This document shows, in pieces, positions 26,234 through 34,706 of a DNA stretch of 40,686 nucleotides. The notes beneath the pieces were generated by a model that saw only the letters and a list, made by a program, of their open reading frames with translations, was not told where the DNA came from and ran no database searches. The stretch lies in the NCBI GenBank assembly GCA_030649165.1, contig JAUSGG010000217.1, forward strand, positions 1-40,686, written 5' to 3'. A program made the translations under genes and the position numbers. The stretch comes from Armatimonadota bacterium. Lineage in GTDB: Bacteria > Armatimonadota > UBA5829 > JAUSEB01. Every line of letters begins with the position of its first letter. Position 1 is the stretch's first letter.

Positions 26234-26265
26234 TTGACCTCTCAGGGATAGTTAATATATATTAA
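26234..26265 (+). promoter_or_regulatory. Promoter and candidate MarR operator of the efflux operon
   Basis: TTGACC (26234-26239) and TATATT (26258-26263), 18 bp apart. A perfect 14-bp palindrome, TTAATATATATTAA (26252-26265), covers the -10 box. It is the most AT-rich spot in the region and would suit the MarR protein encoded at the end of the operon. Confidence 0.55.
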
Positions 26266-26298
26266 GTATATAGCTGAGCTGGTTTGAGGTTCTCCCCC

Positions 26299-27867
26299 AT
26301 GAAACGTTGGTTTGGTGTTCTGATCCCCGTGATCGTGTTCGGGTCGTTGATCGCCTGGCGGATAGCGCAGAAGAAGGCCGAGGTGTCGGGCCAGGCGCAG
26401 CAGCGCACGGCGCGGATGAAGGGTCCTGTTGTCGCATCCATCGCGGTCGTACAGGTGAGGGATTTGGTAAAGACGTTCGAGGCGCCGGGCTCGGTCGTAG
26501 CTCCTATGAATGTGAAGATCGCGCCCAAGATCACGGGGCGGATCGATTCCATTGGCGTGCAGGAAGGCGACCGGGTTCGGAGAGGCCAGACGCTCGTGCG
26601 GATCGATGATTCCGACGTGGAGGCCGAGGTGCAGCGCCAGATGGCCTCGGTGGCGGAGGCGCGGTATCGACTGGCTCAGGCGCAATTGAACCAGAATCCG
26701 ACGGACGTTGCCGTCGGCTCACAAATCCGCCAGCAGCAGGCGGCGGTTGGCAGCGCCGAGGCGGATTTGAAACAGGCGGGAGAGAGCAGCAAGGCGGAGG
26801 TCGCCGGGGTTTCGGCGGACGTGACTGAGGCGCAGTCCGGGATCGATGACGCCAAGGCCGGGTTGAACAGCGCGGAGGCAAACCTGGCCAACGCGCGGTC
26901 AAAGCTCGACCGCGCCAACAGCCTGTACAAGCGGGGGTTCATCTCCGCTCAGGACGTCGATAACGCCAAGACGAGCGTTACGGTGTATGAGTCAGCGTTG
27001 GAGACGGCGCGCGCCCGGTTGAGGTCCGCCAAGGCGCAGAAGGAAGCCTCGGACGAACGATTGGCGAGCGTCAAGACGAAAGGCAAGGCCGATGTAGAGG
27101 CGGCGCGAGCCAGGCTCGTCCAGAGCCGGGCCGCGTTGGACAGCGCGCGGGCCAACATATCGCAGAAGTCCGCGTACCGCCAGAGCATTTCAGCGCTGAA
27201 CGCGAGCGTCGCGGCGGTGCAGGCGTCTTTGCGAAGCGCCCAGTCGAGAAGGCGGGACACCGTGCTGATCTCACCGCTCGACGGGTACGTTACGGGCCGT
27301 TACGCCGATCCGGGGGCAATCGCGTCGCCTACTCAGCCGATTCTGTCGGTCCAGTTCGTGAAGCACGTCTGGATAGCGGTCGCGGCGCCCGAAGAGGTGT
27401 CCGCGAGACTGCACATCGGACAGACGGCACAAGCCAGGTTCGACTCGCTTCCGGACAGGGTCTTTGACGCCACGATCGCGCAGATCAACGCGGCGGCGGA
27501 CCCCGCCAGCCGGCAATTCACGGTGCGCGTCGTCGTGGGGAACGAGGGGAATCTTCTCAAGCCGGGCATGTTCGCGCGGGTAGCTTTTCAGACCGAACGC
27601 TTTCCGCAATGTGTTGTGGTTCCGCGGGAAGCCATACAGCGGGACCGGCAGGGCGCGACGGTCGTGGTTGTCGGTCCCGATCAGAAGGCCAGGCGAACGC
27701 CGGTCGTCACGGGGGCAGATGATGACGCTTTCGTGGCAGTGATCGACGGAATCAGGCCGGGGGACAGGGTAGTCACGTTGTCTTCCTTCCCGATCAGGGA
27801 CGGGCAAGTGGTTATCTCCGGGGCGGGCAAGCGGGACGGGGGCCGGCGTGGGGCGTGGACAAAATGA
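26299..27867 (+). CDS. RND efflux membrane fusion protein (HlyD/AcrA family)
   Basis: A 522-residue periplasmic adaptor. An N-terminal membrane anchor (about 4-22, FGVLIPVIVFGSLIAWRI) is followed by a lipoyl half with KITGRIDSIGVQEGDRVRRG. A very long alpha-helical hairpin runs from about 100 to 320, rich in A, Q, R and S heptads. The closing lipoyl half and beta-barrel follow (DGYVTGRYADPGAIASPTQP, then a C-terminal VVPREAIQRD). The hairpin is longer than in AcrA, suggesting a deep periplasm or direct outer-membrane contact. The ATG at 26299 has TTGAGG upstream; TTG 26284 is the alternative. The stop overlaps the pump start as ATGA. Confidence 0.93.
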   Translation: MKRWFGVLIPVIVFGSLIAWRIAQKKAEVSGQAQQRTARMKGPVVASIAVVQVRDLVKTFEAPGSVVAPMNVKIAPKITGRIDSIGVQEGDRVRRGQTLVRIDDSDVEAEVQRQMASVAEARYRLAQAQLNQNPTDVAVGSQIRQQQAAVGSAEADLKQAGESSKAEVAGVSADVTEAQSGIDDAKAGLNSAEANLANARSKLDRANSLYKRGFISAQDVDNAKTSVTVYESALETARARLRSAKAQKEASDERLASVKTKGKADVEAARARLVQSRAALDSARANISQKSAYRQSISALNASVAAVQASLRSAQSRRRDTVLISPLDGYVTGRYADPGAIASPTQPILSVQFVKHVWIAVAAPEEVSARLHIGQTAQARFDSLPDRVFDATIAQINAAADPASRQFTVRVVVGNEGNLLKPGMFARVAFQTERFPQCVVVPREAIQRDRQGATVVVVGPDQKARRTPVVTGADDDAFVAVIDGIRPGDRVVTLSSFPIRDGQVVISGAGKRDGGRRGAWTK

Positions 27868-30800
27868 GTATCGCGAGATTCGCCGTCACGCGGCCTGTTG
27901 CCGTCGTAATGCGCATCGCCGCGCTCGTGCTGCTCGGCGCGGTTTGCTTTTTCAGGCTGCCTGTGGACCTTCTCCCGGACGTGACACTGCCGACGGTTAT
28001 TATCACCACGCAGTGGCCGAACGTCGCGCCGGAGGAGATCGAGGCGCAGGTAACCCGTCCGCTCGAAAGGGCCGTTTCATCCGCGCCGAATATGTACCAG
28101 GTCAGCTCCAGCAGCGTCGAGGGCAGTTCCGTCGTGCGCGTGCAGTTTCGCTGGGGCGCGGACATCGGCCGGGCCGCGGTCGATGTGCTTCAGCTCGTGG
28201 AGCGCGCCAGGCGTCAGTTTCCGACCGATCCGACTCTCCAGACCCCCATAGTCGTAAAGGCGGACCCGAACCAGTTTCCCATCCTCGTGTTCGGCGTATC
28301 CGGGATAAGCGACCGCGTGAGACTGCGGACGCTGCTGGACAATCAAGTGACCCCGATACTCGATTCGGCGAACGGCGTGGCCTCGGCGACCGTTACCGGA
28401 GGACAGCAGCGGGCAATCATCGTCGATGTCGATCCCTACAAGCTGCACGCGCACCACGTGTCACTCTCCGACGTGATGCGACGGATAATGGAGGAGAACC
28501 TCAACCTGCCCGCGGGAATAGGGAAAGAGGGCAAGACCGAATACGTCATCCGCAGCCTCGGGTGGTTTAAGAGTCCCGACGAGATTGCCGCAATCCCGCT
28601 GGGGGCGTTCGATGGCCAGATCGTCTCGCTCGCGGACGTAGCCACCGTTCGGGATTCGCATACGGAGACGAGGCTGTTCACGCGGCTGAACTCCAAACCC
28701 GCCGCGGGAGTTACCATCACCAAACAGAGCGGGGCAAACACCGTCGAGACCGCCAACGCGGTGTTCGAGAAGCTCGAAACGGTGAAGAAGCTGTATCCGC
28801 ATCTCAAGTTCGGTGTGGTGTACAACCAGGCGCAGTTCATAGAGGCGTCGGTCAGGAACGTGAGAGATTCGGCCATCATCGGCGGCATACTGGCCATTCT
28901 GATACTGCTGTTCTTCCTCAGGAACATCCGCAGCACGTTGGTGGTCGCGCTGTCGATTCCTACCTCGATCATCTCGACATTTGCGCTGCTGTACCTCTGC
29001 GGGTTCACGATCAACACGATGTCGCTTGGCGGTCTGGCGCTTGCCACGGGCCTGATCGTCGATGACGCGGTCGTCGTGCTGGAGAACATATTCCGGCACA
29101 TGGAGCGGGACAAGAAGTCGTCTATGGAGGCGGCGGTGAGCGCAACCGGCGAGATACTGTCGGCGGTGGTGGCGTCCACGTGGACCGTCATGGTGGTCTT
29201 CCTGCCTCTGCTGCTGATCAAGGGCCAGGCGGGGCAGATGTTCACGCAGTTCGCGCTCGTGGTCATCTTCTCGCTTGCTGTCTCACTGCTGGACGCGACG
29301 ACGGTCGTGCCGATGCTGGCGACGCGGCTGATATCAGGCGAAGCGCATTCGGACCCTCCAGGTAAGGTACCTGGAGGGATAGGGAACGGGCACAGGCGCG
29401 GGGTCACGTCGCGGATGTTCCACAGATTCGGCGTGTGGTTGAACGCGCTGGACAACGGCTATCGCCGGCGTTTGAAATGGGCGCTCTGTCACAGACCGAT
29501 TGTGTTGGCGGCGGCGGGGTCGATTACACTGGGGAGCCTGCTTTTGGTCCCGTACATCGGCTCGGAGCTCATGCCTATGACCGACAGCGGCGACTTCTCG
29601 GTCGGGGTCAAGATGCCGATCGGCACGGCTCTGTCCGAGACGGACAACGCCATAAGGCGAGTCGAGGGCGTATTGTCGCGCAATCCGAACGTGCAGACGG
29701 TCTTTTCCACGGCCGGGTCCGGCGGAGGACGAGGGCCCGGCGGCGGGCAGTTGCGGCCCTATCAGGGTTCGCTGACCGTGAAGCTCAAACCGGACCGGGA
29801 AGAGTCCACGCTGGAAGTGATGAAAGGCTTGCGCCGGCAGTTTGCCGCCATCCCAGGTGTAAACGCGCGCCCAAGCCAGAACGACATCGTAGCAAGGATA
29901 ATGAGCGGCGGCGACCAGAATATCGAAATCGACATCTTCGGCGACGATTTGACCGTGCTGTCGGCCCTGTCCAGAGAGTTTCTGCAGCGGATGAGAGGCA
30001 TACCCGGACTGGAGAACCTGGATGTCAACTGGCAGGAGGCAATGCCGGAGATCCAGTGGAAAGTCGACCGCCAGAAAGCCCAGCAGATGGGGATCAGCTT
30101 TCAGGACGTGGCGAATACGATCAATACAGCCACCAACGGCTCCATCGCCAGTTATTTCCAGGAGCGGGGTTTCCAGTATCCCATCGTGGTGCAGCTTCCG
30201 GAGGGCCAACGAAAGACCGTGACTGAAATGCGGAACATTATGGTCAAAGTCAGCCCTGCCGGCGGCTCGGCCAATAAGATTCTGTTGAGCCAGGTGGCGC
30301 AGCCGATCTACGGGCTGGGGCCGAGCGAGATCACGCGCCTTGACCGCCAGCGTTTTATCGCGGTCACCGGGGCGCCGCAGGGCAGGTCGCCGGGTGAAAT
30401 CCAAAAGGACGTCCAGGCCGCCGTCAGGGACATCGAGCTGCCGTCGGGTTACTACTGGGACTGGGGGACCAATCAGAAACGCCGCGCGGAGGAGTTCGGC
30501 GGACTGGGAGTGGCGGTGTTCCTGGCGATTGCACTGATTTATATGCTACTGGCTTCGCAGTTCGAGTCGTTCATCCATCCGTTGACCATACTGTTCTCAG
30601 TCCCGCTTGCCGGGGCGGGCGTCGTCCTCGCGCTCTTCCTGTCGGGACGGGCGTTTGGGCTGACGGCGTTCATTGGAGTGTTGATGTTGGTGGGAATAGT
30701 CGTCAAGAACGGCATTCTGCTGGTGGACTATACGAACACGCTGCGGCATCGCGGGATGGCGCGGGATGAGGCGCTGACAACGGCGGGTCCCACCCGGCTT

Positions 30801-31019
30801 CGGCCCATCATGATGACGGCTTCGGCCGCGGTCCTGGGCATGCTGCCGTTGGCTTTGGGCATTGGCGATGGTTCGGAGGTGCAGGCCCCAATGGCGACCG
30901 CCGTGATAGGGGGGCTTCTCACTTCAACGGTTTTGACTCTATTCGTTGTTCCCGTCGTCTATTCGTTGTTCGACGACCTCACGTACCGGCTCAGGGGCAA
31001 GGAGAAGTCTCGTGATTGA
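27864..31019 (+). CDS. RND-family multidrug efflux pump (HAE1 type)
   Basis: A 1051-residue inner-membrane proton antiporter of AcrB type, normal length. It begins MSIARFAVTRPVAVVMRIAA. Landmarks are the two aspartates of TM4 in GLIVDDAVVVLENIFRHMERD (proton relay) and the TM10-TM12 part SQFESFIHPLTILFSVPLAG, then GIVVKNGILLVDYTN. Two large periplasmic loops carry the porter domains. It forms a trimer with the fusion protein encoded just before it. No outer-membrane TolC gene is in the window. The ATG at 27864 overlaps the stop of the fusion-protein gene by 4 bp. Substrates are unknown. Confidence 0.96.
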   Translation: MSIARFAVTRPVAVVMRIAALVLLGAVCFFRLPVDLLPDVTLPTVIITTQWPNVAPEEIEAQVTRPLERAVSSAPNMYQVSSSSVEGSSVVRVQFRWGADIGRAAVDVLQLVERARRQFPTDPTLQTPIVVKADPNQFPILVFGVSGISDRVRLRTLLDNQVTPILDSANGVASATVTGGQQRAIIVDVDPYKLHAHHVSLSDVMRRIMEENLNLPAGIGKEGKTEYVIRSLGWFKSPDEIAAIPLGAFDGQIVSLADVATVRDSHTETRLFTRLNSKPAAGVTITKQSGANTVETANAVFEKLETVKKLYPHLKFGVVYNQAQFIEASVRNVRDSAIIGGILAILILLFFLRNIRSTLVVALSIPTSIISTFALLYLCGFTINTMSLGGLALATGLIVDDAVVVLENIFRHMERDKKSSMEAAVSATGEILSAVVASTWTVMVVFLPLLLIKGQAGQMFTQFALVVIFSLAVSLLDATTVVPMLATRLISGEAHSDPPGKVPGGIGNGHRRGVTSRMFHRFGVWLNALDNGYRRRLKWALCHRPIVLAAAGSITLGSLLLVPYIGSELMPMTDSGDFSVGVKMPIGTALSETDNAIRRVEGVLSRNPNVQTVFSTAGSGGGRGPGGGQLRPYQGSLTVKLKPDREESTLEVMKGLRRQFAAIPGVNARPSQNDIVARIMSGGDQNIEIDIFGDDLTVLSALSREFLQRMRGIPGLENLDVNWQEAMPEIQWKVDRQKAQQMGISFQDVANTINTATNGSIASYFQERGFQYPIVVQLPEGQRKTVTEMRNIMVKVSPAGGSANKILLSQVAQPIYGLGPSEITRLDRQRFIAVTGAPQGRSPGEIQKDVQAAVRDIELPSGYYWDWGTNQKRRAEEFGGLGVAVFLAIALIYMLLASQFESFIHPLTILFSVPLAGAGVVLALFLSGRAFGLTAFIGVLMLVGIVVKNGILLVDYTNTLRHRGMARDEALTTAGPTRLRPIMMTASAAVLGMLPLALGIGDGSEVQAPMATAVIGGLLTSTVLTLFVVPVVYSLFDDLTYRLRGKEKSRD

Positions 31020-31437
31020 TCAAGAGGCTTTGAGGCAGGCGGCGGAGATCGTCGATCTCGCTCCCAGGATGATGCGCCGGCTGTTTGCGCTGGACGCGGA
31101 AGACCCGACCACCGAGCTTCCGTTGGCGCAATTACGGCTTTGCGGGATACTGCGGCAAGGTCCGCTGACGATGTCGGCGATAAGCAGGGAGTTGGGTGTA
31201 TCGTTGAGCGCAACGACCCAGTTGGCGGACAGGCTGGAGAACTCGGGCCTGGTCGAGAGGGCGTGCGAGAGTGGTGACCGGAGGATAAAGTTGCTGAGAT
31301 TGACCCCGGACGGGGAAAGGATAATGCGGGCGCGGCGGGAAAAGCGTGTGGCGTGCGCGGCGGAAGCCCTGGGGCAGTTACCGCGGGCGACCCGGGAGCG
31401 GCTGCTGAGCGCGCTGCGGGAGTCGGTGGAGTCATAG
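31012..31437 (+). CDS. MarR-family transcriptional regulator
   Basis: A 141-residue winged-helix regulator. The recognition region is LTMSAISRELGVSLSATTQLADRLE (about 54-78), and the wing contains VERACESGDRRIKLLRLTPDGE, both typical of MarR. The start is GTG at 31012 with AAGGAG 7 bp upstream, overlapping the pump gene by 8 bp. It is thus the third gene of the efflux operon, while MarR genes more often precede or diverge from the pump. It probably represses its own operon through the palindrome at 26252-26265. The TAG stop is the first triplet of an octamer array. Confidence 0.93.
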   Translation: MIDQEALRQAAEIVDLAPRMMRRLFALDAEDPTTELPLAQLRLCGILRQGPLTMSAISRELGVSLSATTQLADRLENSGLVERACESGDRRIKLLRLTPDGERIMRARREKRVACAAEALGQLPRATRERLLSALRESVES

Positions 31438-31490
31438 GGTTATAGGGTTCCAGGGTTTCGAGGCTGCAGGGTTGTAGGGGTCTTAGGGTT
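31435..31490 (+). repeat. Octamer array starting at the marR stop codon
   Basis: Seven 8-bp units: TAGGGTTA, TAGGGTTC, CAGGGTTT, CGAGGCTG, CAGGGTTG, TAGGGGTC, TTAGGGTT. The first 23 bases equal those at 5436-5458, and in both cases the first triplet is a gene's stop codon. Confidence 0.93.
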
Positions 31491-31525
31491 AAGAACTGGG
31501 CGCCACTGATGTCGTACTTGCGTGT

Positions 31526-31600
31526 CCTTCGGTAGCGTCGCTGTCGCCCTGCTACCGAAGGATCGGAAACACAGATAGACACGGATGAACGCGGATATAT
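31526..31600 (+). repeat. 41-bp CCTTCGG palindrome (copy 3) joined to a CACAGAT repeat
   Basis: 31526-31566 is the palindrome. It runs straight into the CACAGATAGACACGGAT element known from 9444 and 32313. Confidence 0.88.
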
Positions 31601-31612
31601 TCGGATTAGAAT

Positions 31613-31646
31613 GATCGCCCGGGCGGGATTCTCCGCCCGGGCGATC
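31613..31646. terminator. Strong GC-rich hairpin, possible terminator
   Basis: A perfect 14-bp stem (31613-31626 with 31633-31646) and a 6-nt loop, between the marR end and the convergent RDH-rich gene. No T tract follows on either side, so termination would be atypical. Confidence 0.5.
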
Positions 31647-31726
31647 TGCTTGTCCCTGGTCACGTTCACCAGTCTCAGTCAGTCCCGATGTTCGGGATGA
31701 GCCGGCTCACGACGGTCTTGTCGTAA

Positions 31727-32173
31727 CTACCAACGGCGATCGCGGTCATGCTTGTACCAACCTAGATGCCTGCCGCGATCCCAATGGTGTTTGTGTTTCC
31801 TGTTCCTGTCTCGGTCCCAGTCCCAACGCCAGTCCCGGTGGCGATCTCTATCCCAGTCCCGGTCTCTGTCCCGGTCCCGGAAGTAGTAGTGATGCCTGTC
31901 CCGATGATGGCGGAATCGTCTGTGCCTGAAGAACCGATCGTCTCTAAAGTCGCTGTACCGGTCCCACGCCAGGATGGCGCCCGCGGCGCTCGCCAAGCCG
32001 GCCCCGGTCTTGCCCTTGGACAGGAAGTATACGGAGGCGCCGGTCAGGGCGATAGCCGTATTACGTCTGCCCTCCGACCCGGCGAAACTGGCCAATGGGG
32101 CCATGATAGTCAGCGCCAGAACCGCGACCAGGGTTATTCCTAAGACTCTCGTCGCTGATCTGTTCATTGTCAT
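31727..32173 (-). CDS. Secreted low-complexity protein rich in Arg, Asp, His and Trp
   Basis: A 148-residue protein I cannot assign. A signal peptide (about 1-31, cleavage after SFAG) is followed by a glycine/alanine-rich hydrophobic stretch (ALTGASVYFLSKGKTG, then GLASAAGAILAW, about 42-70). The second half (about 74-148) is almost pure RDRD-, RHRD-, HH- and WDRD-type sequence with no cysteine. It may bind metals, nucleic acids or cell-surface polymers, but this is a guess from composition. The ATG at 32173 has GGAG 8 bp upstream. A 7-bp-stem hairpin (32200-32219) lies in the leader. The same signal-plus-glycine-stretch layout occurs in small exported proteins of Armatimonadota-like genomes, as far as I recall. 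Confidence 0.7.
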   Translation of the reverse strand: MTMNRSATRVLGITLVAVLALTIMAPLASFAGSEGRRNTAIALTGASVYFLSKGKTGAGLASAAGAILAWDRYSDFRDDRFFRHRRFRHHRDRHHYYFRDRDRDRDWDRDRHRDWRWDWDRDRNRKHKHHWDRGRHLGWYKHDRDRRW

Positions 32174-32538
32174 GATGTTTCTCCTGCCTTTCGGCTCGTC
32201 GCGACCGCGATGGGTCGCGGAACTCTGTAGAGTACTCTCATGTTCTTTGACGAAAGGGGGAGGTTGGGGGTTACGGGGGGAACGCTAGCACAGCACGGTC
32301 TGGTTCAGGGAAGAACGCAGATAGACGCAGATATCCGCCGATGAACACGGATAGATGGGGATTGGGTGATGGGTGTTGGGTGATGGGCCGGAGACCTCAC
32401 CCCGGCCCTCTCCTGGGAGGAGGGGGCGGCACGTGGCGCATGTTCCGTTACCTGGATACCGTTCCCGCAAGACCGAACTCTTCATCTATGCTTGGCTGTG
32501 GCGGGGGGGATGTTGTATGATAGCTGCGGAGGGTTGGC
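32174..32538. other. 365-bp divergent gap filled with repeats
   Basis: Contains the leader hairpin of the RDH-rich gene (32200-32219), a run of three G tracts (32255-32280), a CACAGAT-type repeat (32313-32357), a heptamer array with GGG every 7 bp (TGATGGG, TGTTGGG, TGATGGG; 32353-32387) and a CTCACCCC element (32394-32424) with the GTTCCCGCA tail. TATGAT at about 32517 may be the -10 of the hydrolase gene. No reading frame here looks genuine. Confidence 0.7.
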
Positions 32539-33363
32539 ATGGGATTTGGTTACTTGTCGGGTGTGGCGCTCCTTTGCGTTTTGTGCTCGGTTTCGGCGGG
32601 TCACGGGGGAGGGAATACGTCGTGTCCCGATTGTTCGTGGTCCAAAAAATACGGCTATGAACGGGCCGAATTTGATGTGGCGGGCGACCGCGGATTCGCG
32701 ATTCTCCCGCCCGAAGACAAGCGGCGAAAGAGAATGCCGTGGGTATGGTATGCGCCTACGTTCATCGGAATGCTTCCCAACGAGTCGAACGGCTGGATAG
32801 CCGGGCGGTTGTTGGCCAAGGGCATCGCCATTTGCGGAGTAGATGTGGGCGAGTCTTACGGGAATCCCCAGGGCCGTGCGGCGTACACGGAATTCCACAA
32901 GTTCGTTGTCGCCAAATTCGGGCTGTCGCGCAAGCCCTGCTTGTGGGCGCAGAGCAGGGGCGGGCTTATGCTCTTCAACTGGGCGGCGGAGCATCCCGAC
33001 CTCGTGAAATGTATAGGCGCGACGTATCCGGTGGTCGATATGAGAACTTACCCGGGACTTGCCACTGCCTGCTCCGCATACGGAATGACCGAATCCGAGA
33101 TCGGAGCGCATTTGGCTGAGCACAACCCGATCGACCGCCTGGCCCCGCTCGCGGCGAAGAAAGTCCCCATTCTCCTCATTCATGGTGATAGTGACGGTGT
33201 TGTACCCCTCGAACAGAACTCCGCGGAGCTGGCGCGGCGCTATGAGGCGCTGGGCGGGCCGGTCGAGCTGATCCTTGTCAAAGGCAAGGGCCACGTCGAG
33301 ACACCTGAGTTCTTCGAGCGTCAGGAGATGGTGGATTTCTTTGTTGGGAAGGCCGGGAGATAG
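32539..33363 (+). CDS. Secreted alpha/beta-hydrolase
   Basis: A 274-residue alpha/beta-hydrolase fold protein. The signal peptide covers about 1-20 (cleavage near SVSAG). The nucleophile elbow is WAQSRGGLM (about 134-142), with alanine in place of the first glycine of GxSxG. The acid is in LIHGDSDGVVP (about 214-224), and the base is the histidine in GKGHVETPEF near 256. An oxyanion-hole region (YAPTFIGMLPN) precedes them. It probably acts outside the cytoplasm on an ester, amide or peptide; prolyl oligopeptidase-like and esterase functions are both possible. The ATG has GGAGG 6 bp upstream. It is convergent with the AAA gene, 9 bp apart. Confidence 0.88.
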   Translation: MGFGYLSGVALLCVLCSVSAGHGGGNTSCPDCSWSKKYGYERAEFDVAGDRGFAILPPEDKRRKRMPWVWYAPTFIGMLPNESNGWIAGRLLAKGIAICGVDVGESYGNPQGRAAYTEFHKFVVAKFGLSRKPCLWAQSRGGLMLFNWAAEHPDLVKCIGATYPVVDMRTYPGLATACSAYGMTESEIGAHLAEHNPIDRLAPLAAKKVPILLIHGDSDGVVPLEQNSAELARRYEALGGPVELILVKGKGHVETPEFFERQEMVDFFVGKAGR

Positions 33364-33372
33364 CGCAGGTCG

Positions 33373-34596
33373 TCACAGCGCGCTGACCGCAATCGAAACA
33401 GCCAACTCCGTGAGCGGCAGTGACTGCTGAGCGAGGCATATGACTCCGCCCGGGCCGACGGGCAGGCCGAGTTTCTCAAGGGCGCCGAATACCCTGATGT
33501 CGGCGATTCTGGGAGAGGCGGTCTTTTTGATCTCAAGCGGGTGGATGACCCCGTTCCGCAGAATCAACAGGTCTATCTCCCTCTTGTCCTTGTCGCGGTA
33601 GTAGTAGAACGGCGCGTGCTTGCCGTTGTGCAGGTAGCCCTTGAGCAGTTCCGAGATCACCCACGTCTCCAGAATCGCTCCCGACATAGCGCCGGCTTCG
33701 AGCGTCTCAGGACTGGACCACTCGGTGAGATAGGCGCAAAGGCCGGTGTCCAGGAGGTAGAGCTTCGGCGTCTTGACAAGACGCTTGGTCAGGTTCGTAT
33801 GGTACGGCTCCAGCAGATAGACTACCCCGGAAGCCTGAAGGATAGAGAGCCACGTCTTTGCTGTGTTGACCGCGATATCGGCGTCTCGCGCGAACTCCGA
33901 AAGATTGAGAAGCTGACCGGTTCGGGCTGCCGCAATCCGCAGGAACCGTAGGAACGCCATTTCGTCACCAACTCTGGCCAGATCGCGAACGTCGCGCTGG
34001 AGGTATGTCTGGATGTATGAGGCGTAGAACAGATCGCGGTCCACTTCGGGATTAAGGGCGATCGCCGGCAGCGAGCCTCTCCATATAAGGCTGTATAGTT
34101 CCTTCAACCCAAGCGTTCCGCCCGTGTGCTCTCGCTCGGCAATCTCGTTTGGCGTCGGCACAAATGGCCGCGACTCGGAACTTCGCCCCGTCAACTCCCG
34201 CCTGGAAAACCCCAGCAACTGCAGGATGGCGACGCGGCCCGCCAGAGATTCGGAGACGCCTTTCATCAGGTGGAACTGCTGGGAACCTGTGAGCCAGAAA
34301 AGGCCCGGCTGCGTGGAGGCGTCCGCTTCCATCTTGATATAGGGCAGGAGTGCCGGAGCATACTGAATCTCGTCGATCAACAGCGGCGGGCGGAACCTCT
34401 GGAGGAACAGGACCGGGTCCCGTCTGGCCAAATCCAGTACGAGTGGGTCGTCCAGTGAGACGTACGCGCGCTCCGGCTCGCTCAGGTGGCGAAGGAAAGT
34501 GGTCTTGCCGACCTGGCGCGCGCCTGTGATCAGCAGGACCGGAAACTGTCCCGCCGCGGACTTGGCGAAGGTTTCGAGGGTGCGCGGTAGGTACAT
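33373..34596 (-). CDS. AAA ATPase with DUF4143 domain
   Basis: A 407-residue protein of the widespread AAA_14-DUF4143 group. The P-loop is LLITGARQVGKTTFL (about 21-35) and Walker B is PPLLIDEIQYAP (about 89-100), then a sensor in FWLTGSQQFHLM. A winged-helix part lies near 215-245 (ARTGQLLNLSEFARDADIAVNTAKTW runs through it). The C-terminal DUF4143 region has a PD-(D/E)xK-like core: EIDLLILRNGVIHPLEIKKT. The biological role of these proteins is not settled; stress or toxin-related and DNA-related roles have been suggested. The ATG at 34596 sits 10 bp after a -10 box and has no Shine-Dalgarno sequence. Confidence 0.92.
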   Translation of the reverse strand: MYLPRTLETFAKSAAGQFPVLLITGARQVGKTTFLRHLSEPERAYVSLDDPLVLDLARRDPVLFLQRFRPPLLIDEIQYAPALLPYIKMEADASTQPGLFWLTGSQQFHLMKGVSESLAGRVAILQLLGFSRRELTGRSSESRPFVPTPNEIAEREHTGGTLGLKELYSLIWRGSLPAIALNPEVDRDLFYASYIQTYLQRDVRDLARVGDEMAFLRFLRIAAARTGQLLNLSEFARDADIAVNTAKTWLSILQASGVVYLLEPYHTNLTKRLVKTPKLYLLDTGLCAYLTEWSSPETLEAGAMSGAILETWVISELLKGYLHNGKHAPFYYYRDKDKREIDLLILRNGVIHPLEIKKTASPRIADIRVFGALEKLGLPVGPGGVICLAQQSLPLTELAVSIAVSAL

Positions 34597-34606
34597 ATCA
34601 ATTGAG

Positions 34607-34636
34607 ATTATCGGCTAATTTGCAATGCTACTGCAA
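34607..34636 (-). promoter_or_regulatory. Promoter of the AAA/DUF4143 gene
   Basis: Minus-strand TTGCAG (34636-34631), an 18-bp spacer, GATAAT (34612-34607). The predicted start is about 4 nt before the ATG, so the mRNA is probably leaderless. Confidence 0.55.
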
Positions 34637-34706
34637 TGTAGACGATATATTCCGGCTTGTCAACTGCCCGGGGCTTCAGAAGACATCACGCAGGTGAGAG
34701 CGAATC

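Larger units (their letters stand above)
25750..26298. other. 549-bp gap without a protein gene
   Basis: Holds a possible terminator just after DUF4238, a tRNA-like segment (25843-25953), one copy of the 41-bp palindrome (26048-26088), a degenerate CTCACCCC-type stretch with a GTTCCCGCA tail (about 26110-26215), and the promoter and palindrome of the efflux operon. No convincing reading frame is present. Confidence 0.7.

Noticed and set aside
32255-32280. G-quadruplex in the G-rich stretch
   Set aside because: Only three long G tracts are present, one short of the standard motif.
32285-32485. 66-residue minus-strand frame in the repeat-filled gap
   Set aside because: Its sequence (CVYLRSSL and similar) is the translation of the CACAGAT repeat and CTCACCCC element, which often produces false genes.
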